IMG/VR virus record: IMGVR_UViG_3300050010_000209 | Span: 1-36,839 of that record | DNA length: 36,839 nt | Source: a virus | Strand: one strand, 5' to 3' | In this document: positions 31,345 to 36,839 of the stretch, piece by piece | Numbering within the stretch: the first letter of the stretch is position 1 | How the letters are laid out: every line of letters starts with the position of its first letter | Program-made: the position numbers and the translations under genes | The notes under the pieces: generated by a model | Told to the model about the DNA's origin: nothing | Databases searched by the model: none | The model's input: only the letters and a program-made list of their open reading frames with translations

Positions 31345-31747
31345 TGGTTGATGATGGCCAGAAGGTTGGTAATGGCACCACCGCCCAGACCTAAGATAGC
31401 CATAGGGATAGTGTCTTTTACAGTTTACTTTGGAAACCCGCCATGTCGCCTCTCAGGTTCTCCAGGTTTTTTCCAGCCCGGGGGCATCAGGAAGCAGAAG
31501 TGCTCGCGCGACCCTTGATAAACCTCGCGTTTCTTGACATTCTCACAAATTCACTCCCGTTTCATATGCTATCATTGTTTCTGGAAATGTCATCCGGACT
31601 CATCATTTTCAGGACATTAAGTGATACTCCGGTGCGCCAACCGAGGAAATTCTACATCAATTATGCACCAATTGAGATGATTTCCCAGCCCCGGGGGCCT
31701 CAGGGCACCAATCGTGTATCAATCTGTACAGAATTTAAATAAAAAAC
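31345..31747 (+). other. Non-coding stretch with GC-rich direct repeat
   Basis: About 400 bases without a convincing gene. It contains CAGTTTACTTT (31417-31427), the same as the -35 region of the sigma70-like promoters but with no matching -10 box; two similar blocks CCAGCCCGGGGGC (from about 31477) and CCAGCCCCGGGGGCC (from about 31688); and short possible hairpins (AATGTC/GACATT, TCAATT/AATTGA). A 99-codon open frame lies here but lacks a ribosome site and normal protein composition. Confidence 0.5.
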
Positions 31748-31755
31748 TATAAATA
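31748..31755 (+). promoter_or_regulatory. T4-late-like promoter motif TATAAATA
   Basis: Exact TATAAATA (ACTATAAATAAAAG) 25 nt before the ATG at 31781, first gene of the oxygenase operon. Confidence 0.6.
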
Positions 31756-31780
31756 AAAGTTTGAATATAAGGAGAATAAA

Positions 31781-31939
31781 ATGGAATTGCGACTTGAAAT
31801 ACTCACGCTTTTAAAGCAGGTCAAGGCGATCGCATCAGGACCCGGGGTTCTCCGGGTCTCCCAAGTACAGATGATCGATCAGATCATCAAGAGCTTAACG
31901 GTGCGAATTGCTCGGGGCGAGTTTGATGAAAAACTTTAA
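31781..31939 (+). CDS. 52-residue leader gene of the oxygenase operon
   Basis: A short ORF, MELRLEILTLLKQVKAIASG..., with the full AATATAAGGAG leader seven bases before the ATG and a TATAAATA motif before that. The protein is amphipathic-helical with a Gly-Pro-Gly break (ASGPGVLRV) in the middle. It overlaps the 2OG oxygenase gene by 14 bases. It might be a partner or substrate of the following enzymes, but only gene order supports that. Confidence 0.7.
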   Translation: MELRLEILTLLKQVKAIASGPGVLRVSQVQMIDQIIKSLTVRIARGEFDEKL

Positions 31940-32546
31940 ACCCCTCTACAACATCGGTGATTCGCTTCTGTCTTCAATCATAAACGAGCTTGAGGAACAT
32001 CCAGAGCTGTGGGACGCGTATCCTGTCAGAACAACCCTGAAGTACGGGCCGTTCGCGGATTCCTCTGATATTGTTCTTCAGTATCAGGACCTCGAGAAGC
32101 CGTTTGACCATTACGAAACTATCTCGTATCCACCCCTGCTTCAGCTGCCTTCCGTTCAGACGGCTATCTGGGGCCTCATGTCGGTGGTCCGAGGGACCCG
32201 GCTCGGACGGTCCTGCATCACTCGGCTAAAGCCGGGTCAACAGGTGCTCGCCCATTGCGATTCTAAGTTGTTTTCAGATTACTACGATCGCTTCCACATC
32301 TCGCTCAAGGACAATGGGAGATGTCCATTTGTCTGCGGTTCCGAGTCATACAGCCCAGAGCCAGGGACGTGTTTCTGGTTTGACAACAAGATCGAGCATT
32401 CCGTCTTGAACTCTGGGGACACCGACAGATGGACTCTGATAATTGACATCAAGAAGGCGGTCGTCTTTACCGGCGAGTACGAGCACAAGGAGCGGGAGGT
32501 CTATGAGACCCCAGATGGAAGTTACCATGATGTCAAAAGGAACTAA
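31926..32546 (+). CDS. Aspartyl/asparaginyl beta-hydroxylase-like 2OG-Fe(II) oxygenase
   Basis: A 206-residue protein with the iron site of the Asp/Asn hydroxylase family: VLAHCDSKLF (His110, and Asp112), the conserved DRFHISL strand, GTCFWFDNKIEHSVLNSG (His158) and the 2-oxoglutarate-binding Arg in DRWTLIIDI (Arg168). The reaction expected is oxygen- and 2-oxoglutarate-dependent hydroxylation of a protein or peptide side chain. ATG 31926 is chosen because the family match starts there and it overlaps the preceding small gene; only a weak GAG precedes it. It is followed by a GNAT and an HExxH protein in the same operon. Codon use is more GC-rich than in the virion genes. Confidence 0.85.
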   Translation: MKNFKPLYNIGDSLLSSIINELEEHPELWDAYPVRTTLKYGPFADSSDIVLQYQDLEKPFDHYETISYPPLLQLPSVQTAIWGLMSVVRGTRLGRSCITRLKPGQQVLAHCDSKLFSDYYDRFHISLKDNGRCPFVCGSESYSPEPGTCFWFDNKIEHSVLNSGDTDRWTLIIDIKKAVVFTGEYEHKEREVYETPDGSYHDVKRN

Positions 32547-32547
32547 C

Positions 32548-32997
32548 ATGATTACATTTCAAGCTGAATCTTTAGAAGCCGTTCTTCCAGAGCTAAAGCC
32601 GCTCTTACCCCTTCACTACCTCGAGCTGGCGATGGACCAAGATGACGTGCCGCTGGACCCTAATTACGACCGCTACATTGAACTGGAGAAGGCGAAGGTT
32701 CTTTCCTTCTTCACGTGCCGCAAGGACGGAGAGCTCATTGGCTACATCATCGGCTTTGTGCTTGGACACATGCATTATCAATCAACCCTGCACTTCACGG
32801 CCGACATCTACTACCTGATGCAGGAACACCGAAACACGGGCATTGGCTTCCGCTTCTTCAAGGAACACGAGCAGCTCCTTCGTAAGCTGGGGGTTGTCCG
32901 CTCGGTGTTCGGCACGAAGAACCACCAGGACCATTCGAAGTTGTTTTCAGCCCTTGGGTACCATGACCAAGATCAAATTTTGAGCAAGATACTATGA
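32548..32997 (+). CDS. GNAT-family N-acetyltransferase
   Basis: A 149-residue protein. The acetyl-CoA-binding core is visible: strands ELIGYIIGFVLGHMHY and TADIYYLMQEHRNTGIGFRF with the pyrophosphate loop (Q-E-H-R-N-T-G-I-G), then RSVFGTKNHQDHSKLFSALGY. The sequence resembles the small acetyltransferases of T7-like and other podoviruses. ATG 32548 has AAGGA six bases upstream; the longer frame to 32443 lies within the oxygenase gene. Acceptor unknown. ATGA overlap with the next gene. Confidence 0.85.
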   Translation: MITFQAESLEAVLPELKPLLPLHYLELAMDQDDVPLDPNYDRYIELEKAKVLSFFTCRKDGELIGYIIGFVLGHMHYQSTLHFTADIYYLMQEHRNTGIGFRFFKEHEQLLRKLGVVRSVFGTKNHQDHSKLFSALGYHDQDQILSKIL

Positions 32998-33635
32998 ACG
33001 TAATTCCATCAATGAAGGGGGTGCTGCACCTTCGATTTCCCACGCAGCTAGAAGCATCGACGGCGCTTTGTCGGCTGGACCAATTCAGTGAGGGCCCCGA
33101 AGAGTATCGCGGCAAGTACTTTACACATGAGGATTGGAAGCCAGAGTGGGAGCGCCTGCTTGCACAAGGAATTGACTACTTCAATTACTATGAAGGGTGG
33201 AACATCCCAAGCAGCGTCGCCCAAGACTTCTTTGAGCTGTACAACGATCTGACGGCAGCGGAAGACAACTTGTACGCGGCGTGGCGCCACGCCGGTTATC
33301 CATACTTGATAGTTGACTTTGAAGGAGCTGATCCTACGGTCGTAGACCACGAGCTGGCGCACGCTCGATGGGCCCTTGACATCGTCTACAGATTAGCGAT
33401 GAAGATTATGATCTTACAGATTCCTACTGTTACGCACAGCCTAATATGTAAGGACCTTGTCGCTGCTGGGTATCCTTCATCATTCAAGATCTTGAATGAT
33501 GAGATGCACGCGTACCTTCTTACATCAACTGACGAGGAGCTGCTAGACGTGTTTAAGTCGGTCCCGTTAGTTATATGCAGGCACTGGAGAGAAGTTCTTC
33601 GACAACAGGCAGTTTACTTTTCTAGTCAAGTGTGA
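32994..33635 (+). CDS. HExxH metallopeptidase-like protein
   Basis: A 213-residue protein. It has a zinc-site-like motif DHELAHARWAL (His119, Glu120, His123) and a downstream acidic helix NDEMHAYLL whose Glu170 could be the third ligand, as in gluzincins. The N-terminal half carries RGKYFTHEDW and YYEGWNIPSSV, which recur in a family of HExxH proteins I know from archaea, bacteria and phages. No signal peptide, so it should act in the cytoplasm. It overlaps the GNAT gene (ATGA). It could cleave a peptide modified by the preceding enzymes or a host protein. Confidence 0.7.
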   Translation: MNVIPSMKGVLHLRFPTQLEASTALCRLDQFSEGPEEYRGKYFTHEDWKPEWERLLAQGIDYFNYYEGWNIPSSVAQDFFELYNDLTAAEDNLYAAWRHAGYPYLIVDFEGADPTVVDHELAHARWALDIVYRLAMKIMILQIPTVTHSLICKDLVAAGYPSSFKILNDEMHAYLLTSTDEELLDVFKSVPLVICRHWREVLRQQAVYFSSQV

Positions 33636-33641
33636 TAAAAT
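33613..33641 (+). promoter_or_regulatory. Sigma70-like extended -10 promoter
   Basis: TTTACT (33613-33618), a 17-nt spacer and TAAAAT (33636-33641) preceded by TGTGA. Same spacing and flanks (CAGTTTACTTT, GTGATA-AATTTAAC) as the promoter at 2302-2330. It partly overlaps the 3' end of the HExxH gene and serves 33660-34031. Confidence 0.7.
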
Positions 33642-33659
33642 TTAACAATAGGAGATGAT

Positions 33660-34031
33660 ATGAAAAAAGCGATGATTGGAATAATTTTATCAATTGGGGT
33701 CCTGACCTGTAGGGCAGACCCACTGCTAGAGGCCGCGTTCGATGCAGAGCTCGTCGTTGATTATGCGCAGACGCGAAGTATTCACAATTTCTGCCTTGAC
33801 AAACATGATGGCCGAGTTGGCTGTACCGTACATGAGACGAACGGTTTGCTTGGGCAAGATCCATCAGAAGCACGGATTAGAAATTATTTCTTAACCGCCG
33901 CTGCCACCCACGCTCTTATCACGTACGTTCTACCAGAAGAATACAAGAAACCATGGCAAATAGGAACAATTGTCTTTGAAGGTGTTATAATCGGAAGAAA
34001 TAAGCATTTAGGTTTAAAGCTCAAATTCTAA
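33660..34031 (+). CDS. Secreted or membrane-attached small protein
   Basis: A 123-residue protein with a signal peptide-like start MKKAMIGIILSIGVLTCRAD (basic, hydrophobic, then small residues; the Cys is not in a standard lipobox). The mature part has YAQTRSIHNFC, HETNGLLGQDPSEARIRNYF and LPEEYKKPWQIGTIVFEG, recalling a family of small phage/bacterial proteins with the pattern QT..I...ETNP(I/L)LG..PS...V..YF, whose function I do not know. It has its own sigma70-like promoter and AGGAG before the ATG, and is closed by a strong terminator. This suggests a moron acting in the host envelope. Confidence 0.75.
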   Translation: MKKAMIGIILSIGVLTCRADPLLEAAFDAELVVDYAQTRSIHNFCLDKHDGRVGCTVHETNGLLGQDPSEARIRNYFLTAAATHALITYVLPEEYKKPWQIGTIVFEGVIIGRNKHLGLKLKF

Positions 34032-34054
34032 AGGGCCTGAGCCCTTTAGAATTT
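34023..34054. terminator. Bidirectional terminator hairpin
   Basis: A perfect 14-bp stem (34023-34036 with 34041-34054) and loop CTGA, with A-rich and T-rich ends on either side, lies between two converging transcripts (33660-34031 and the fibre/SPRY unit). It contains the stop codon of the + strand gene. Confidence 0.85.
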
Positions 34055-34162
34055 GACACCCGTACATCCATTAGATGCTGCACATCCACCGCTAAAAGTC
34101 GAAGTTAAATTATTACCAGCGGCAACAGTATCACCGGAATATGTGTATGAATTAGTAGTCAC
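34046..34162 (-). CDS. Possible small ORF after the SPRY gene
   Basis: After the stop of the SPRY gene the same frame reads on through about 40 codons (from a GTG at 34162: VTTNSYTYSGDTVAAGNNLT..., ending SGGCAASNGCTGVKF). Composition resembles virion beta-proteins, but there is no ribosome site. It may be a readthrough tail, a remnant of a longer gene or chance. Confidence 0.3.
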   Translation of the reverse strand: MTTNSYTYSGDTVAAGNNLTSTFSGGCAASNGCTGVKF

Positions 34163-34168
34163 TGTGGT

Positions 34169-34774
34169 TTAATATAGCCCGGCGTTATATCCTGCTGGAG
34201 GTGTATAAGTAAATGCTGTTGCTCCAAAATTAGCAGTGAAAACTGCGCCGACGGAGCTGGCGCCGACAGCAGCAAAAGTTGTTGCACCTACTGTAAAACC
34301 TGGTATACTTCCTTGTGATGTATTATTTTTATAGAATGTTAATGCTGGCGTATCAAGGTCAAGTGCTACACCAATTATATCGCCAGTTGTATAAGTTGCT
34401 CCATACGTAGAACTGGTGCCGGAATGGATCTGATCCCCGTTTGATTCTTGATATGCCCAAGCCCCTGCACCAGACCCCACATTTACAGTTAAAGACTCAG
34501 TTGCTTGCTCCGTACCAACACGCGATGAAGTAATACCAGTAGTAATAGTTATTTCAAAATAATATTTTCCGGTCGTATGCCCTATTGTAGATCGAACGGC
34601 GCCGGCGGCGCCGACGCCGCGTGATGTCGCGATAAGATTTCCTCCAGACAGGGCAATATTTGACCCGACGTTGGCTGGATCCCAAGTAGCATAAGTCTTA
34701 GAATTTGTTGAGAGTTTATTCATCATTCCAAATCCTCTCGCACTGAACGCTCCTCTTGTTGCAATAAAAGACAT
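34169..34774 (-). CDS. SPRY-domain virion protein
   Basis: A 201-residue protein. From about residue 30 on it has the SPRY/B30.2 pattern: WDPANVGSNIALSGGNLIAT, STIGHTTGKYYFEITITTG, GDIIGVALDLDTPALTFYKN and the close NFGATAFTYTPPAGYNAGLY. In phages such domains are found in fibres or separate virion proteins and are thought to bind host surface ligands. AAGGA precedes the ATG by six bases. It follows the long fibre gene after nine bases, so it is probably made together with it and may form its tip or cap. Confidence 0.83.
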   Translation of the reverse strand: MSFIATRGAFSARGFGMMNKLSTNSKTYATWDPANVGSNIALSGGNLIATSRGVGAAGAVRSTIGHTTGKYYFEITITTGITSSRVGTEQATESLTVNVGSGAGAWAYQESNGDQIHSGTSSTYGATYTTGDIIGVALDLDTPALTFYKNNTSQGSIPGFTVGATTFAAVGASSVGAVFTANFGATAFTYTPPAGYNAGLY

Positions 34775-34783
34775 AAGTGTTCC

Positions 34784-36839
34784 TTAGAATTGTGTTAGGG
34801 CTGCAAGAACAGTGTACGTCGAGGCCGCCGTTTTAATAACGGTAAATGAGTAAGCATCAATCCCAGAAGCAAACCCTGCAGTTGGAGCAGTTCCACCTTG
34901 CCACTTTGTAGTTACACCAGAAGTAGTACCATCAATTTGAACCGAGGTACAGTAGTACGCCGTACTTCCTTGGGTTACAAGCAGCACGTACGTGTTACAG
35001 TCACCGGTAGATGTGGCGGTATTAAATGTAGTCCCACTACTCCAAGCGATATTAGCAATGAAGTTGTTTGCCGCGTTAGAAGTGTATAATTGGACGGCAC
35101 CATTGTTAGCGTAAATGTTAGTGGTTGATGCAGGAGCGGAACCAACAATGTAAGCAAGTTCTGTCCCATTTGGAATTGCGATTGATTCAACTGATGTAGA
35201 TGCTGCAAGCGTCACCTTGCCTGTGGAGGCAACGGTAATACCAGACGTAAATGCGGTTGTATTAGCTGCTGACTGATACGTCATTTGCCCTGTAGTTCCA
35301 CCAAACATATTTGAAGCATATGTCGATACTTGTGGGTTTATCAATTCCCACTGCGTGTTGGTAGCATTGTACTGAACAAGGAGTTGTGCGGAAGAACCAG
35401 CAATATCACCCGCAACAAGGGCTTGTCCTTGATTCTTGACAATAGTTTTTGCACCTAGACCGTTTATGTTCAATGTAGGAGTGGTAGTTGCATTTGCTGC
35501 TGTTGGGCCAAAAGCAACCGTCATACCATCAGTAAGAGCGGTAAATGCGGGAGAGTACGTAGCGGTGATTGCGTCAGCAGTTCCACCCGCATCAACATAA
35601 GGGATGGATTGACTCCATACTGGGGTGCCAGTTCCTGCAGATACTAAAAATTGACCAGGTGAACCAGCTGCTGTAAATCCTGTTGTAGAAGCGCCCGATT
35701 GGAAAACAATTGTTCCAGCAGTTCCTCCACTTACGCTAGTCGCCGTCGCGGCGTTACCGGTAGTCGATTGATTCCAAGTAGGAGCACCTGTCGCGTTTGT
35801 TAAAATTAAAGTAGATGGGGTTCCAAGGTTAGGCGTGCTGAGCGTAGGTGAGTTGCTCATCACGAACGTGGTGCCGGTACCAGTTTGACTTGCAACAGAT
35901 GTCGCGTTGCCGACCGATGTAATCGGCCCGGTAAGATTTGCATTGGTTGTTACCGTTGTTGCATTTCCTGATAATGCACCAGTAAATGTTGTTGCGGTTA
36001 CTGATGTTAATCCAGCTAATGTTGTTGCTGTGCCACCAAGCGCAAGATTGGTCGAACCAATCGTGACCGAATTATTCGTTAAGGCGCCATTTGGGATACC
36101 AGTAAAATTTGTACCTGTAATAGTTGGAGTTGTTGACCATGCTGGTGCAGAGCCTGTGCTATTGGTAACAAATACCGAACCAGCCGTTCCAGGTGACACA
36201 TATAAAGTTGTTGCTGATCCTGATTGATATGGGACTGAGTACGGTGTTGTTCCGGCAAGGTTTGAAGCGGTCGTTGCCGTAGATACCGTTCCATTTACAT
36301 TGATCGTAACTGCACCAGTACTTCCTGAAAGAGAAACATTTGTACCAGCTACCAAACTTGTCACGCCCGTATTTGTAAGCGTTACGCTACCAGTTGCGCT
36401 TGTGTTGATGCTTAGCCCAGTGTTGGAGGTGATGCTTAAGACCCCTGTATTGGCGAACGTTGTTCCGGTTAATGAAAGACCTGTGCCTGCAAGGTACGTT
36501 CCTGCTCCAGAAAACTGTGTAAAGGAGATAGCGTCAGTTCCAATCTTCGTGACGTCATTTGGAGATTGGGTACCAACTGAAGTCTGAACCCAGCTTGTTG
36601 CCGCCTGTGTAGTTCCTTCTTGAATGAAGGTAAAATTACCCGCAACGGCCGAACCATAAACGCTATTATCGTAATCTGATGCTCTCGTTAAGACCCAATT
36701 AGTTGATCCTGATCCTTGAACTGTAACTACGTACACCCCATTATGAGAGGTTACCGTTTGATTCTTAACTAGCACTCTTGATCCAACGTGGGTCGTGTAG
36801 GAATCTGTGGCAAATGATGCTTGAGTGCCAGCATTTGTT
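34784..36839 (-). CDS. Tail fibre protein, N-terminus beyond window
   Basis: The frame is open from the right edge to the stop at 34784 (684 residues visible). Upstream of a possible GTG at 36775 the coding continues to the edge (TNAGTQASFATDSYTTHVGS), and joins VLVKNQTVTSHNGVYVVTVQ, a phrase known from inner parts of phage fibres, so GTG 36775 is not the start. The body is a repetitive Gly/Thr/Ser shaft with TTNANLTGPITSVGNATSV, the same block as in the left fibre. The C-terminal domain (ELAYIVGSAPASTTNIYANN ... SFTVIKTAASTYTVLAALTQF, abbreviated) looks like a globular tip. Followed by the SPRY gene. Role: host binding. Confidence 0.87.
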   Translation of the reverse strand, partial: TNAGTQASFATDSYTTHVGSRVLVKNQTVTSHNGVYVVTVQGSGSTNWVLTRASDYDNSVYGSAVAGNFTFIQEGTTQAATSWVQTSVGTQSPNDVTKIGTDAISFTQFSGAGTYLAGTGLSLTGTTFANTGVLSITSNTGLSINTSATGSVTLTNTGVTSLVAGTNVSLSGSTGAVTINVNGTVSTATTASNLAGTTPYSVPYQSGSATTLYVSPGTAGSVFVTNSTGSAPAWSTTPTITGTNFTGIPNGALTNNSVTIGSTNLALGGTATTLAGLTSVTATTFTGALSGNATTVTTNANLTGPITSVGNATSVASQTGTGTTFVMSNSPTLSTPNLGTPSTLILTNATGAPTWNQSTTGNAATATSVSGGTAGTIVFQSGASTTGFTAAGSPGQFLVSAGTGTPVWSQSIPYVDAGGTADAITATYSPAFTALTDGMTVAFGPTAANATTTPTLNINGLGAKTIVKNQGQALVAGDIAGSSAQLLVQYNATNTQWELINPQVSTYASNMFGGTTGQMTYQSAANTTAFTSGITVASTGKVTLAASTSVESIAIPNGTELAYIVGSAPASTTNIYANNGAVQLYTSNAANNFIANIAWSSGTTFNTATSTGDCNTYVLLVTQGSTAYYCTSVQIDGTTSGVTTKWQGGTAPTAGFASGIDAYSFTVIKTAASTYTVLAALTQF
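35815..35955. repeat. Copy of window positions 1-141
   Basis: Internal copy of the left-edge segment, 139 of 141 bases identical and in the same reading frame of a fibre ORF. It continues on both sides into sequence different from that around the left copy. Confidence 0.95.

Noticed and set aside
31443-31742. 99-codon plus-strand frame
   Set aside because: No ribosome site, unlike almost all real genes here, and atypical composition; I treat the stretch as non-coding.
1-36839. Terminal direct repeat showing a complete circular genome
   Set aside because: The first bases match an internal site (35815), not the last bases, and replication genes are absent, so completeness is not supported.

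Overview
The window is part of the genome of a tailed bacteriophage with a short-tailed (podovirus-like) virion. The evidence is a complete head-assembly run on the + strand (terminase small and large subunits, portal, scaffold, N4-gp56-type major capsid protein). It is combined with P22-like tail-machine genes (gp4-like adaptor, gp10-like tail hub) and three ejection-type internal virion proteins on the - strand. No integrase, repressor, polymerase, primase, endolysin or tRNA is visible, so replication and probably lysis genes lie outside the window. The host is a Gram-negative bacterium by inference only (LPS-type GT9 glycosyltransferases, Shine-Dalgarno leaders, sigma70-like promoters).

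Layout. 1-1846 (-): 5' part of a long tail fibre gene cut by the window edge. 1848-6901 (-): small virion protein, then three internal/ejection proteins and a 45-residue basic protein, interrupted by a moron-like + strand gene (2361-2570) with its own promoter. 6997-15402 (+): small gene, TerS, TerL, unknown, portal, unknown, scaffold, capsid, three small head genes. 15489-19377 (+): two tandem GT9 glycosyltransferases, a PurD-like ATP-grasp enzyme, and a small membrane protein. 19379-26032 (-): tail cluster (gp4-like adaptor, GIY-YIG endonuclease, tail hub split in two ORFs with a large repeat insertion, a repeat-rich fibre, a DUF4376-like protein). 26096-29917 (-): accessory genes (cupin, FkbM methyltransferase, second GIY-YIG protein, small unknowns). 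29966-30780: about 0.8 kb without genes, packed with long complementary segments and at least two apparent pseudoknots, a strong candidate for a large structured RNA. 30781-34031 (+): unknown gene with an acidic repeat after an in-frame stop, then a compact operon of a 52-residue protein, an aspartyl/asparaginyl hydroxylase-like 2OG oxygenase, a GNAT and an HExxH protein, and a secreted small protein. 34169-36839 (-): SPRY-domain protein and the 3' part of a long fibre gene cut by the right edge.

Regulation. Two promoter classes can be read. A T4-late-like motif, TATAAATA and close variants, lies 23-61 nt before the start codon of the first gene of most units, on whichever strand that gene is. 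A different, sigma70-like extended -10 promoter with a palindrome and a partly duplicated leader drives isolated small genes (2361, 26651, 33660). Many genes share a leader AATATAAGGA 6-7 nt before the start codon.

The first 141 bp of the window are a near-exact copy of 35815-35955 inside the right-hand fibre gene, so the two truncated fibre ORFs may be one gene separated by an assembly break at a repeat, or two paralogous fibres.
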